Assembly: GCA_020137815.1 (NCBI GenBank)
Contig: CM035357.1
Span: forward strand, 2,934,528-2,998,527
Source of the DNA: Hormiphora californensis
Taxonomy: Eukaryota; Ctenophora; Tentaculata; Cydippida; Pleurobrachiidae
Direction: 5' to 3'
Length of the DNA stretch: 64,000 bases
The position numbers and the translations under genes were made by a program. The notes under the pieces were generated by a model, which was not told the DNA's origin, did no database searches, and saw nothing but the letters and a program-made list of their open reading frames with translations. This document shows, one piece after another, positions 26,446 to 49,079 of this stretch. Positions within the stretch are counted from its first letter, which is position 1. Each line of letters starts with the position of its first letter.

Positions 26446-29400
26446 ATGCAAAATGGTTCGCACACGCCTGTAAACACATCACAGCCGTACAACCAGCAAA
26501 CTCTCTACCTCCCTTCTGATGTCAACAAGCCGGCAAGTCGGCCTGGCTCCACAGGACCACCATCTCTACTAAACAGTCGCAATAACAGTGGTGCTTCCTC
26601 CCCGGCCATGCCCGGACAGCTTCCTCGGCCGCCCTTCCAGGGCCCTCCAGGATTCGACAGGAACGCTTTTACTCCTCCCAACATGTCATCTTCTTTTAGG
26701 CCGACTTCCTCTTTGCCAACAAGTCTAAACACATCTCCGAGCCGGACACCCATCGGTACATCTGGGTCCACGAACAATATTCCGTCAAGTTTTGCTCCCC
26801 CTAACGGGATGCCTCCTAGGATGCCACCCTCATTCAGTGGCCCTCCTCGGCCGCCGACTGCGTTTCCCGGGCCTCCTCCACCACGCCCCACTGGCCTGAC
26901 CTTCCCTCGACCCGCCTTCAATCCTTCCACCAAACAACCTTTCCCTCCAACGTCGCAGCCGTTCCCTCCAACGAGTCAGCCACCAACAACTCGGCAGCTA
27001 CCCCCTCCTTCGCAGCCTCCTGTGTCCCAAACTTACCCTTCTTCGCAGCCTCCTGTTTCCCAACCGTTTCCTCCCAGGGCTGCTCAACCGTTCCCGCCTA
27101 CGTCTCAACCACCGACTTCTCAACCCTTCCCTACGTCTCAACCACCGACGTCACAACCGTTCCCGCCGACGCCTCGACCTAACCAATCGTTCCCTCCCTC
27201 TCAACCCCCAACATCCCAAACCTTCCCTCCTACGGCTCAGCCTCCGACGTCCCAACAGTTTCCTCCCTCTCAGCCGCCCTCATTCCAACCCGGGGGACCC
27301 CCACCAGCGCCATTCTATCCTCCTGGTAACTATGGTAACGCCCCACCACCAACAGGCGGTGGTTACACCCCGGCATTCCCACCTGGTGTGAACAGTGGAC
27401 CACCACCCCCACCAACAACAAGTGGGTTTGGTCCCCCACCCCCACCAACAACAAGTGGGTTCGGTCCCCCACCTCCACCACCGACTTCCTCCGCTGCACC
27501 ACCTCCAACAGACAGCGCCCCGTCACGAATGGGTGCAAGTGGGTTGAGAGCTAAACGTCCCGTGCCCCAATACAACACCGCTCCCCCACAACCACCACCA
27601 CCTGGCATGCAGCCAGCTCCTTCCTACCCAGGTGGTCCCGCTCCTTCTTACCCCGGTGGTGGTGCACCCCCTCCCCCTCCTGGTGCTCCTGGAAGTGGTG
27701 GTGGTCCCTACTCAACTCCTGGGTATGGTGCAGCCCCTGTAAGTGACCCTGCAGCTGATCGAATGAGGAGTTTAAGTCTCAGTGACATGCCCTACATCAA
27801 CCTGATGGAGCACCGGTCTGTCTTCCCTAAGGATGAAAAACTGACCTGTCTCCCACCCGTACCTCCTGAGATCCTCACTAAAAACAAGTATCCAGAACAT
27901 TTCTGCTCGACCCTGAACGTTATTCCAGCCTCATCGGGTCTTCTGTCACGGTTGAAGGTCCCATTTGGTCTGGTGATACAGCCCTTCAAGGACATGGAGG
28001 ATGAAGTGCCGACAGTTCACCCTCCAATACCTAGATGTAAGGTGTGCCGTACCTACGTTAACCCTTATGTACAGTTAAACGATGGTGCGAGGAGGTGGAA
28101 ATGTAATATTTGTGCCAGACTGAATGACATGCCTGCAGACTACTTCTACGGAGAGGATGGAAGGAGGATACCCTTTGATATTGACAAGAGACCTGAACTA
28201 ACATCTGCGGTTGTGGAGTACATCGCTCCCACTGAGTACTGTACCAGACCACCCCAAGCTGCCATGTATCTCTACCTAATTGACGTATCGTGTGGAGCTG
28301 TCCAAAGTGGAATGCTGAAGACAGCTTGTAAGGTACTGAGCGAGGAGCTGAATAATGTTACTGGTGACTCTCGGAAGAGTATAGGAATCCTAGCCATCAA
28401 CTCTAAACTCCACTATTTCAACCTACACAAGAATAGTGGCCAGCCACAGATGCTGGTAGTACCGGATCTATCCGAGCCATTCATCCCAACAATCGATGAT
28501 CTGATGGTGAATGTTAAGGAGAGCAAGGAGAAATTAAAAGAGTTGCTAGAGATGTTACCCTCAGTGTTTGAGAATAGTGGGGATGCTGATTGTGCTGCGG
28601 GACCTGCTCTTCTTGCTGCAAAAGAGATGATATTTGGTTTTGGTGGACGTGTTACCCTCATGCTCTCTCGTACACCCTCAGCGGGAATTGGAACACTCAA
28701 AAAGAGGACTGATAGCGGAAAAGCGGAGGGACTCACTCTCTCACCCTCTGATGTGTTTTACAAGAATTTCGCTCTGGAGTGTATACAAAAACAGGTTGCA
28801 GTTGACTTGTTCCTCTTCCCGAATGACTCAGTTGATCTCCCAACTCTCTCAACTGTTTCTCAGTTCTCATCAGGATCAGTGTACTACTACCCTAACTATC
28901 ACTGCGAGAAAAACCCGGTTATGAGCGAGAAATTCGTCAGGGAATTCCGGCATTACATCACACGACCGATTGGATTTGAGGCAGTTCTCCGGATTCGCAG
29001 TAGCTCCGGTCTTGCTATTCACTCTTTCATCGGGAACTGTTTCGTCCGAGCTCCGGATCTAATAGCCCTGGGAAATGTTAGTCCGGATGTATCGTTTGGT
29101 GTCCAGATCAGTATCGAGGAGGCCATGCACGAGAATAAGTTGGCAATCTTCCAATCCGCCCTCCTGTACACGAGCATGCACGGTGACAGAAGGATCCGAG
29201 TCCAGACCCTGGCCCTCCCAGTCTCGAGCGATCCCCAAACCATCCTAAACAACCTCAACATCACGGCTAGTGTGGCGTTATTGGCCAAGTTAGCGGTCAA
29301 CAAGAGCAGCTCAGCGTCCCTGGGTGATGCACGTGAGGCCCTCCAGTATTCTGTGATCGATCCCCTCACTAAGTTTAGGGGAGAGTACCACGCCAACTCA

Positions 29401-30009
29401 AAGGGGTCAGGTCAACTCTTGGTACCCAAATCACAACGTCTCCTACCGCTTTACGTGTCATCACTACTGAAAAGCCCTGCATTCCGACTCCAGAATGTGT
29501 CAATTGATGACCGATATAACTCGATGCTGTCATTTAAAACTCTGCCGGTGGAGGATATCATGTTGATGGTGTACCCTCGATTGTTCTCCCTCCACAATCT
29601 CGCAGAAACGTGGACTGATAAAAACACCATCCCTCCCAGGTTGTCTCTAACTGCGGAGAAACTAACTCGACAGGGTGCCTTCCTGGTACAGACTCATGAA
29701 TATTTCATTATTTGGGTGGGTCGGCACGTATCGGACATTTTCGTTAACTCCGTCTACAACAAAGGGGGTGTGAGTGACCTACCGGAGATTAGTAACGGTT
29801 TAGAACATTTCGATAACTCCATCTCGAACATGATTCATGATTTGGTTGCCTTGTGTTCCAAGGTGCGGGAAGCACCGTATACCTTGATAACCGTGCGAGA
29901 GGACAGTAGATTTGGTACTCTCTTCCTGCAGCACTTAGTAGAGGACCGATCCGATGGGTTAATGTCGTATTATGAGTTTCTGCAGAAAGTTCAGCAACAA
30001 GTCGGGTAG
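26446..30009 (+). CDS. SEC24: COPII coat protein SEC24, C/D-like, 1187 aa
   Basis: Cargo-binding subunit of the COPII inner coat (Sec23/Sec24) at ER exit sites. One long exon. The ATG at 26446 is the first Met in frame; the frame stays open back to the acceptor at 26417, so an upstream coding exon cannot be excluded. Residues ~1-440 are a Pro/Gln/Ser-rich, low-complexity region with repeated QPFPPTSQPPTS-like units and polyproline runs, typical of SEC24 N-termini. The zinc finger is CKVCRTYVNP ... WKCNICARLND (about 530-565). The trunk begins at MYLYLIDVSCGAVQSG (about 607 on). A helical region follows, then a gelsolin-like segment (QGAFLVQTHEYFIIWVG). Length and order match animal SEC24C/D. 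The stop is TAG, and ATTAAA 30357-30362 is a candidate polyadenylation signal. Absence of introns across 3.5 kb is unusual beside the split neighbours. Confidence 0.95.
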   Translation: MQNGSHTPVNTSQPYNQQTLYLPSDVNKPASRPGSTGPPSLLNSRNNSGASSPAMPGQLPRPPFQGPPGFDRNAFTPPNMSSSFRPTSSLPTSLNTSPSRTPIGTSGSTNNIPSSFAPPNGMPPRMPPSFSGPPRPPTAFPGPPPPRPTGLTFPRPAFNPSTKQPFPPTSQPFPPTSQPPTTRQLPPPSQPPVSQTYPSSQPPVSQPFPPRAAQPFPPTSQPPTSQPFPTSQPPTSQPFPPTPRPNQSFPPSQPPTSQTFPPTAQPPTSQQFPPSQPPSFQPGGPPPAPFYPPGNYGNAPPPTGGGYTPAFPPGVNSGPPPPPTTSGFGPPPPPTTSGFGPPPPPPTSSAAPPPTDSAPSRMGASGLRAKRPVPQYNTAPPQPPPPGMQPAPSYPGGPAPSYPGGGAPPPPPGAPGSGGGPYSTPGYGAAPVSDPAADRMRSLSLSDMPYINLMEHRSVFPKDEKLTCLPPVPPEILTKNKYPEHFCSTLNVIPASSGLLSRLKVPFGLVIQPFKDMEDEVPTVHPPIPRCKVCRTYVNPYVQLNDGARRWKCNICARLNDMPADYFYGEDGRRIPFDIDKRPELTSAVVEYIAPTEYCTRPPQAAMYLYLIDVSCGAVQSGMLKTACKVLSEELNNVTGDSRKSIGILAINSKLHYFNLHKNSGQPQMLVVPDLSEPFIPTIDDLMVNVKESKEKLKELLEMLPSVFENSGDADCAAGPALLAAKEMIFGFGGRVTLMLSRTPSAGIGTLKKRTDSGKAEGLTLSPSDVFYKNFALECIQKQVAVDLFLFPNDSVDLPTLSTVSQFSSGSVYYYPNYHCEKNPVMSEKFVREFRHYITRPIGFEAVLRIRSSSGLAIHSFIGNCFVRAPDLIALGNVSPDVSFGVQISIEEAMHENKLAIFQSALLYTSMHGDRRIRVQTLALPVSSDPQTILNNLNITASVALLAKLAVNKSSSASLGDAREALQYSVIDPLTKFRGEYHANSKGSGQLLVPKSQRLLPLYVSSLLKSPAFRLQNVSIDDRYNSMLSFKTLPVEDIMLMVYPRLFSLHNLAETWTDKNTIPPRLSLTAEKLTRQGAFLVQTHEYFIIWVGRHVSDIFVNSVYNKGGVSDLPEISNGLEHFDNSISNMIHDLVALCSKVREAPYTLITVREDSRFGTLFLQHLVEDRSDGLMSYYEFLQKVQQQVG

Positions 30010-30356
30010 TAGGGAGAGGTATTAGGAACTGTGTAATATACGGGGGTGTTTAGTGATTTTCTGAGATTGCGGGAGAGAATGATTGTGTAAAAATTGTATA
30101 GCGATGAGTGAGAGAGAGAGGGTGATATGAGTATTTTATTTTTACTAGCGGGGTTAAATACATCTCTACGTACATGATTATAATGATATGTTGTTCAGAA
30201 TACTTTTTCAGTGATATATATTATATGATGTAGAATTCGAAAGAGCGAGAGAGTGAGGGAAAGAGTTTTTGTGTTTGAGATTGGGAAGAGAGAGAGCGCA
30301 CAGCGTTTATGATATATATCTGTACTTGTTTTGTCCTGTTTGTTGTTAAAGAGCTC

Positions 30357-30362
30357 ATTAAA
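30357..30362 (+). terminator. Candidate poly(A) signal of SEC24
   Basis: ATTAAA lies about 350 bases after the stop, in AT-rich sequence. No stronger AATAAA occurs nearer. Confidence 0.4.
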
Positions 30363-30654
30363 GTTATAAAATGTTAGTTTTTTTGACGGGGTAAGTTATT
30401 GGATTTTTACCTCTCCTCCCGGGTGTGGTATATAATCATTATATCTCTTTTAGTTCTGTGTTAGAGACGCACGCAAATTAGTATAAAAAAGAGCTAAAAA
30501 TTAATTCCACGCCAAGATTTTTCGAGATGGTTAATCTAATGTTTGCCTGATATTTTTTGCCCTAAAATCTTATTTCGTAGTTCCCCCTGTGTGTGATATT
30601 ATCAGGGTATCAAGTATGCTTGGCAGGCTACCCCTCCTCTTTGTGGGAGTTTGT

Positions 30655-30763
30655 CAGGAACCGACTGAATCAGGAAATACTGGTCCCTGATTGGCTGATA
30701 ACCAGTCACGTGACCTAAATAACGAGTTCTGATTGGTTGTTTACTTGTTTCGGTCGGTTCCTG
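30655..30763 (+). mobile_element. 109-bp MITE with E-box and CCAAT boxes, upstream of RPS23
   Basis: The ends CAGGAACCGAC and GTCGGTTCCTG are inverted repeats. The interior carries two inverted CCAAT motifs (gattggctgat and tgattggttg) around GTCACGTGAC. A second copy, inverted, lies at 48863-48957. It sits about 300 bases upstream of the RPS23 coding exon and could contribute promoter elements. Confidence 0.8.
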
Positions 30764-30928
30764 TAGCCTGTTGAGTGGAATGTTTAATATGGAAGAATGT
30801 GTCTTTGTGTGTTATTTTTTGTATGTACCCCATTGTGTTGATTCTACCAATGACCATCACCAATCCGACGTGTTTCTATTTTAGTTTGATTTTCCCTCAC
30901 ATGTGTTTTCAACCCTTTTACCTGCCAA

Positions 30929-31011
<83 letters not shown>
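30929..31011 (+). repeat. (TC)n microsatellite before the RPS23 acceptor
   Basis: A perfect TC tract ends about 35 bases before the splice acceptor (CTCCTTACAG, to 31046). It lengthens the pyrimidine-rich run of a 5' UTR intron. Confidence 0.95.
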
Positions 31012-31014
<3 letters not shown>

Positions 31015-31052
31015 GCTAACACTATCTTTATCTCTCTCTCCTTACAGCCGAC

Positions 31053-31485
<433 letters not shown>

Positions 31486-31553
31486 TTTTGTTTTATCATC
31501 TCTACGTTTTTATTTATTCGTAAGCCCAAAATGAGATGTGTTTTATTCAAATC

Positions 31554-31559
31554 AATAAA
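31554..31559 (+). terminator. Poly(A) signal of RPS23
   Basis: AATAAA lies about 70 bases after the corrected stop codon, a usual distance for a ribosomal protein mRNA. Confidence 0.65.
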
Positions 31560-32166
31560 AAAGGGGAGAGAAGAGAGAGCATGCGGCTCAAACAAATTCT
31601 GTTCGTAACTCGAGCTCCTAAATTGAAGTTATTAATTTTCAGCCGCTGCATCTCTCTTCTCTTCCCTTCCGAGTGCCACCCTACCACTTCTGTCCCTGCC
31701 GTTATTCCCTGTTATTCTCCTTGTTCTTCTGTTGCTATCATGCATCTGACTCCTTCACCCACAAAAAACGTCCAAAACACGGTATAACTTTTATCTGACC
31801 TCTTGATCTCTCAATTTCTTCTCAATTCCTCTTTCTGTTCAGCAGCGATTGTCCGACATATTCTCATTATTCTACTGACTACTATATAATCCCGTCTAAT
31901 CGCTTGATTCGAGTAGACTTCTCTTTCTCTCTCTACAAAGTATGCTAAACTTAGAACTGTATTCTCCCTCTCTAACCATCTCTCGACCCGTTAGACAATT
32001 ATGGACGTCTATTCTCTTTCTCTATCTCTCTCACTCTCTCTCCCACTCTCTCTCCAACTATCTAATCTTTTCTCCCGGCCCAATACAGGGGTAACCTACA
32101 TTCCCCCTCTCCCGGCCCTATCCAATCCTATCTCCTTCTCTTCACTATCTCTATCTTTGCTAGGAA
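31560..32166. other. Intergenic, pyrimidine-rich
   Basis: CT-rich sequence leading into the dynein gene. The run tatctttgctag just before 32164 could be an acceptor for the first coding exon. No other gene seen. Confidence 0.5.
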
Positions 32167-38655
<6,489 letters not shown>

Positions 38656-39370
38656 AGACGAAGATTTGAACTCTTAAATTTGTATATATATTGCCTTGTT
38701 TGTTAAATTATTTTAGTTTGAATGTTTGATACACTGTGAGAGAGGAAGGGAGAGACAGATTTTTTTCTGAAAAGTTGACTGGGTTCTATTTTTGTGTGCG
38801 ACGTCTTGATGCCTGTCTGTGTACAGTTTCTTTGTATCATGATATATGAGAGCTAACTGGTTATAGAGATAAGGGGAGTCTTAAAATAGAGAGAGGAGCT
38901 CACCGCGCAGACGGCACTTGCACTTCCTGGTTTCTAGCCGTCTGCAACTCCTCCCCTGCAGCATACGTGGTCGGTGGGACAATTCTGCAACATCTCCAAA
39001 ATGTACTAGCACGGCGCGGGCCAGTTTCATACAAAGCTAGGGGCAGGGCGCTAGCGCTGTGCGCAGTTTTAGTGACTGCGCCGCGCGTCCTCAATTTGGC
39101 CTCATTTCTCCGGTTCATTTTGCATTGCACGTGCGAGAAAGGGTCCCCAAGCTGCCGGCTGGCACTGTCTGGAGAGTTGAAATGAAGAGCAAAAATACAC
39201 TGACATGACTCTCCGATATTGACTTACCAATTGCAACTGTCTCATTCTCTTAACGCATTTATTCAATTACAGTATTCTCACTTTCGCTAAAATAGCTCAA
39301 AGTGAGAAAACATAGCTTAGAAAGTTTGACACAACATTTTGTTTCTTCCATCACTCTCTCGCTGTGCAAT
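38656..39370. other. Intergenic; GC-rich possible promoter
   Basis: The dynein 3' flank is followed by a CpG-rich segment (about 38900-39150). This could be the promoter of the LIM-CAP gene. No exon recognised. Confidence 0.35.
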
Positions 39371-40287
39371 ATGCCCTTGAATTTGATTCTTGAAAACGGG
39401 GACCACACGAGCGGTCATCATGATCATCACTCCCCCCGGACTTGTGTACTGGTATGCTCCCACTGTGAAGAAGAGATACACGCTACTGAGAGTGGTATAG
39501 TGAGCATTAGGAACAACACCTACCATCCTAACTGTGTACAGTGTAGTAGGTGTACAAAGAGGGTGGATGGAAGTCTCATGGACTGATGAAGGGAACATGG
39601 TGTGTAACGGGATGTCTCTCAAAAACAACAAAGTTTGATGGCTGTAAGGTGGCATTGAAACGTGCTCCCTCTATCAATACCGTGACCTATTCAGGTGAAC
39701 CTCCTATCTCCCTGGCTGATTTGGGCGAGTTTGAGCGTGCCTTTCTGGACGGTCACAACAGGTTCCGTGCTCGACACAAAGTCCAACACCTAGTCTGGTC
39801 CGATCGGCTCACATCCAAAGCACGGAAATGGGCTATTCACCTGGTGGCGGAGAACAAACGTAAAAACCATTCAACAACCCTCTTGGCTGAAAGTGAGAGC
39901 GATAGTGGTCTGGGACAAACATGTTGTACCATTCCCTTAATCACTAAAGTTCCTAAAAGTGAGATAGCGGAGAAAGTGTGTATCCAATGGTACCAAACCG
40001 AGGATCACTTTGTTGCCGGAGACATGGCAGTTCAGAACGCTTCAGCTCCATTCACCCAGATGGTGTGGAAGGGTTCCAAGAGGGTCGGAGCGTGCCTCTT
40101 GTTTCACTGTGATATAGCTCTTATCGTGGCGTTTTATTGGCCTGCAGGGAACGAGGAGGGACAGTTTGGGGCGAATGTTAGCAAGGTTATGAGCACTCCT
40201 AGCGTGACGAGGCGGAAAGTTGTAGAGATCGATTCACCTGAGACGGTGTTCCAAAAGAGAGATAGACTCACTGTACGGGTAGTGTGA
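39371..40287 (+). CDS. LIM domain + CAP domain protein, two 1-base frame lesions
   Basis: The N-terminal LIM domain reads C-SH-C, 19 residues, HPNC, then CSRC. Continuing needs one base skipped after GTGGATGGA (about 39570) and one in AACGGGATGT (about 39608). With both, 16 residues separate CSRC from CNGC, giving a textbook LIM domain and 304 codons in all. The C-terminal CAP/SCP domain (GLIPR2-like) spans about residues 105-260: HNRFRARH, WSDRLTSKARKWA, FTQMVWKGSKRVGAC and FYWPAGNEEGQFGANV. The usual HFTQ histidine is replaced (PFTQ), and the GEN-type glutamate segment reads LGQT, so the metal-binding tetrad is probably lost. There is no signal peptide, which fits a cytosolic GLIPR2-type protein. 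The start is uncertain; an upstream exon is possible. Confidence 0.75.
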
Positions 40288-41663
40288 GGAGAGAGGAAGA
40301 GAGATAATAGGACTAGTATTTTATGTGATGTAAAATGTAAATATAGTTTTTGATTTTGAAAGACTGTTGAACACACTCAATTATATTTGTATACACTGGA
40401 ACTTTGAGTTTTCATTTGTCTCGTTACCGCAATACCTAACCCTGCCAGTATCTCGAGAGAGAACATCCTCTGGAAAATCACTTGGAAATACACTTTTGGA
40501 AATTTGAAACTCACCGAGATCCGATGACGTCATTTTCTGACGCGCAAAAATTTTGCGCGCTGAAAAATGAAATGCGCGTTAAACTTGATCTTTTGAATGC
40601 GCGTTTCAAAATCCAAGCAAAAATTCTTGTCAAGTTGCGCCCAAAATTTATTATTTTGCTTGAGATTTTCTTGAAAAGCGCTGCCTTATCCCGCGCTATC
40701 GGGGACCAGCAGCGTTTGCCAAGAGATCTTCAAGCAAAGGTCAAAATCTTCCGGTGACCTTGCCGCCTCTACCCCCACCGGGGCTTACAGCCCCTGAGTC
40801 CTGCTCGCGCTGGCTCTGTCCCCTAGACCCCGCCGGGGCTGCTCCCCTGTACCCTGCTTGTGGGGGTTTTCACCCCCTGACCGTGGCTGGCCCCCAGAGG
40901 CCCAGCTCCGTCTCTGCTTGAAAATCGCGACTCCATGAGGGGCCGCGGAAAACTTTTCAGGGAAAAGTTAATGGCTCACGCATTCAGGTCACGCCCACCA
41001 ATCACAGCTCAGAACGCACGGATCACAAGAGCTGTGCTGTGATTGGTCAAAGCCGCTTTAAGAGGCTTGTTAGTGGTTGAATTGTTTATATTTTCTTTTT
41101 CGGAGCACGGAATCAGTGTCAAGCGACTCAAGTTAGTGGTGGGGGCGTTGCTTCGATCGAATCGGCGTTCTCCTAAACGGTGCACGACATTAACTTTCTG
41201 AGGCACCTCATTCACTTAAAATATTCGTTGTTCATCCCAGTATTCCACTCAACTGCTTTTGTGACCTTGGTAGACATAAAGTCCTTTTTTCAACTGTTCA
41301 AGTTTCAAACTTTCATCAACTACAACTTAAAACTATTTATTGAGCAAATTTATTGATAATGGCAGAAACGCCGAAATGTCTAAATGATCGTCTTCGTTTT
41401 AATTATGGTCGATTGTACATTCTTTTAAATTGTAGGAAAAGTAACAAGTCTTTCTCTAACTCTAACTAGAAATTATTTCGTCCCCTTTTTATGTGATATG
41501 AGATGCATTCGTAATACGAATTTCGTATGCACGCCGGTGCCTATCCCTGGAAAATGCGACACGCATTCTATTTCGGAATTTTCTAGTCCATCCACTCAGG
41601 AAATATAATATTCCCCTGCATTGGTAACTTTCTATCTATCTCTTTTTCTCTCACTCCCCCCCC

Positions 41664-41701
<38 letters not shown>

Positions 41702-41995
41702 TTATTGCTTTCTCATTTTATTTCTCTATTTTGTGGCAGTGTAAATTCATCCAGTACATGTACACTACACAGACAGACATGTGCATGTGATTATGCGTTT
41801 GTTCGTTTTGGAAACGGAAAGTAGCTGAAAGTTATAATCAGTCGTTGTACCAAATTGAGCCATTTAAGTTACTTACAAGTTACAATCTGGGTGCAATGAT
41901 TTGTTTTGCCTAGCTAGACTGTGTTTTACGAACCCCGCAAATGTAAAGGAGGGTTAGAACATAACACGATTTGTTTCACATTGTCTAGCAACAAC
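40288..41995. other. Intergenic region with CCAAT palindrome
   Basis: No exon recognised. It has GC-rich sequence at 40790-40920, the inverted pair CCAATCACAGC ... GCTGTGATTGG at about 40999-41047 (head-to-head CCAAT boxes), and a short CT tract at 41660-41697. A small dispersed element lies at 41905-41966. Confidence 0.4.
41905..41966 (-). mobile_element. 62-bp dispersed mini-element
   Basis: Inverse copy of 60673-60734 (core aaatgtaaaggagggttagaa). Related, more diverged copies lie at about 20104-20160 and 24360-24416. It is close to the first SAP exon. Confidence 0.65.
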
Positions 41996-46586
<4,591 letters not shown>

Positions 46587-46850
46587 AATATAAGGGGGTT
46601 ATTATAATAGGGGACTGTTTTATCGTGTACAAATATTATAATGTTCCATCCTGCAGCTTTAACGCCTTGCTCTCAACCTCGAGAGGATTGAGCAACACAC
46701 AAACACAATGAGGACTATTATAATTGCAGTAGGATACTAAGAGAGTGTAATTCAGACTGTATTCGTATAGAACTATTGATGGGCAGGAGTCCAAGAACAT
46801 GCTAATGTATCTGTGACAGTGGTGCTCCGGCATATTGGCCACGCTCACAG

Positions 46851-48006
46851 CCCCCACCCCCATACGTCGTTCCCAGCGTCCAAAACTAACAATGTATGCT
46901 TTTTGGAAGCTGGAAATGACGCGTGGGGGCGCTGTGTGCATGGTCAATATGATGGTCGACGGAGCACTATACTGACAAATGAACATGATAATAATATCTG
47001 ATTTGTCCAATTGTTTTTGCGAAGTATCTTTTTATCTAGTACTCTACTAATAACCGCCCTTATTTGCACAGTGATTACCCATATTTTATTGTGCCCGCTA
47101 TATTATTAAGCGACTCAGATAACTTTAATGAATATCTTGGAGTGGGGCATATTACTGATTTTAAATACATATATTCCTTTTTTTCGTTATACTGTTGTTG
47201 CTTGAAAGGGTAAACAGTTTGAAATACAGAGCAAGCGATGTAGTAATTTGCGAATTTTTTGACCGATCCAGCGCTGGTAAAGGAAGAAATGGTTTGAGAA
47301 ATATAGTGAGTAGATTTTAGAGAGCACAATTAATTATTGTAGGTCAGAGAGGGATTTACACCTTGCCCAACAATAATTCATATTTTGTTGTGTTATATTA
47401 TTATAGGGGTCTGTTATTATTATTGTGAACCTGTATTGCGATTATTTTTCCAACCAACAAACAACGACCAATTTAACTTGTTCCAAACTCCCGCTCCCCA
47501 TATATTTTAGTACACCGTACAGTCGTACCCCGATTTACCGGGAGAATAAGCTTCCCCGATGTAGGAAATAAACGGTATTTGAGTTTTGACCCCGATATAC
47601 CGGGCACCCCGAGTATCCCGGTAAATTGGAATCAGAACAGCCTTCGACTACCCTTAGCATATTAGTAACTGCAACACATCTCCACCGTTCCACACAAAAC
47701 GAAATGGCGGGATACTACTACCCCTACTACTACTACCACTACTAGGACAATACTGCAACTGTAGACAGTTCACAGTGATATTTCTGACCAGTGGTTGCCT
47801 GTTGGGCACGGGAAACATTGGCATACTACGCAGTCTGTGATCTGTCTCGCCTGATGTCAAACCCGTTAGGGTGTAAGAGCAGACAGACTGGGAAACCGTT
47901 TGCAAAATAAAAGAGACCTGCAAAACCGCGGTAAAACTGTACACGCGCGCATTTGTTCCTGTTGGGTTGTCTGTGCGCGTGACAGACATGGGTAAAGTAA
48001 TTATTG
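46851..48006. other. Intergenic; open frame of unknown meaning
   Basis: Contains a pogo-like MITE (47520-47637). The minus strand is open at about 47654-48136; the distal part is a translated minisatellite (CHTAPSDL units). The rest (for example MFPVPNRQPLVRNITVNC) could be an exon of the minus-strand gene at 49 kb but has no family that I recognise. Confidence 0.3.
47520..47637 (+). mobile_element. Pogo-like MITE, decayed right end
   Basis: Starts TA|CAGTCGTACCCCGATTTACC and contains an internal ccccgatataccgggcaccc. The right terminus is degraded (ggtaaattggaatcag). Confidence 0.7.
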
Positions 48007-48430
48007 TGACACAGATCACTGGGGGCTGTGTGACACACAGATCACAGAGGGCTGTGTGACACAGATCACTGGGGGCTGTGTGACACAGATCACTGGGGGC
48101 TGTGTGACACAGATCACTGGGGGTTGTGTGACACACAGATTACTGGGGGCTGTGTGACACACAGATCACTGGGGCTGTGTGACACAGATCACTGGGGGCT
48201 GTGTGACACAAATCACTGGGGGTTGTGTGACACACAGATCACTGGGGGCTGTGTGACACACAGATCACTGGGGGCTGTGTGACACAGATCACTGGGGGCT
48301 GTGTGACACACAGATCACTGGGGGCTGTGTGACACACAGATCACTGGGGGCTGTGTGACACACAGATCACTGGGGGCTGTGTGACACAGATCACTGGGGG
48401 CCGTGTGACACAGATCACTGGAGGCTGTGC
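48007..48430. repeat. 24/26-bp minisatellite, about 16 copies
   Basis: The unit gtgtgacacagatcactggg (plus ggct) alternates with a form having an extra ca. On the minus strand each unit contains a CCCCCAG|TG acceptor-like site. It is internal to the unidentified minus-strand gene region. Confidence 0.9.
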
Positions 48431-48460
48431 CGTCTCTCTCCCTGATCTTCGTAGTCACTT

Positions 48461-48500
<40 letters not shown>

Positions 48501-48815
48501 CCTTGGTTCCCCTTGTGAGATCAGGGGCCTTTTGTAGTTCTTCTTGACAACAGTCTAAATAGTGGAGAATGTCTTTCTCGGGAGGGTGAAAAACACTGTG
48601 GAGAGGGATTAGATAGAGAGAAGCTGCAAGTATCATATCTTGGAGGCATTGCCGTTGGTACACACTAAAGGCAGGTCGAGCCGCGAATTACGAGTGCGAG
48701 AAATGGTAATATAGCGGGTGAAGGTAATCTCTCCCCCTCTTATTGGCTGGACGGCCTCTAAATTCCATAATATAGCTATACGAAATTTGGAGGCTGCTAG
48801 CATTTTTTTCTTTAC

Positions 48816-49079
48816 CGAATTGTTTGAGTAGATCTCTCTGAGAGTATCGAAATATCCCTGAATCGACCGAAACAACCAATCAGAACTCGTTATTTAGGTC
48901 ACGTGACTGGTTATCAGCCAATCAGGGACCAGTATTTCCTGATTCGGTCGGTTCCTGGATCGAAATATCCCTGAAGCTGCAGCTAGCTGATGTTCCGGCT
49001 GGGAAGATCGAGTTACCTGCAGGTTGGTGGAGAGATCGAAATCACACACGACTGAGATCAAAACGATAAAAGTCTTCAT
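48816..49079 (-). CDS. First exons of an unidentified gene
   Basis: Exon 1 is 49017-49079 (ATG, 21 codons, donor CTGCAG|GTAACT) and reads MKTFIVLISVVCDFDLSTNL. Exon 2 is 48816-48857 (acceptor TTCAG, 14 codons, GYFDTLREIYSNNS, donor GTAAAG). Both are phase 0. Further down, the minus strand is open at 48663-48480 with a coding-like segment (FHPPEKDILHYLDCCQEEL), but its phase does not join simply to exon 2. I do not recognise the protein. A MITE (48863-48957) separates exons 1 and 2 and has duplicated the acceptor of exon 2. Confidence 0.35.
48863..48957 (-). mobile_element. E-box/CCAAT MITE, second copy
   Basis: Inverse copy of 30655-30763 with one end shortened. It is flanked by repeats of ttcagggatatttcgat on the minus strand (17 bases), which include the splice acceptor and first bases of exon 2. 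Confidence 0.75.

Noticed and set aside
26505-26933. 142-aa minus-strand frame and others opposite SEC24
   Set aside because: These are shadows of the GC-rich proline-repeat coding sequence.
48007-48136. CHTAPSDL repeat protein
   Set aside because: Units alternate between 24 and 26 bases, so the frame is not conserved across the array.
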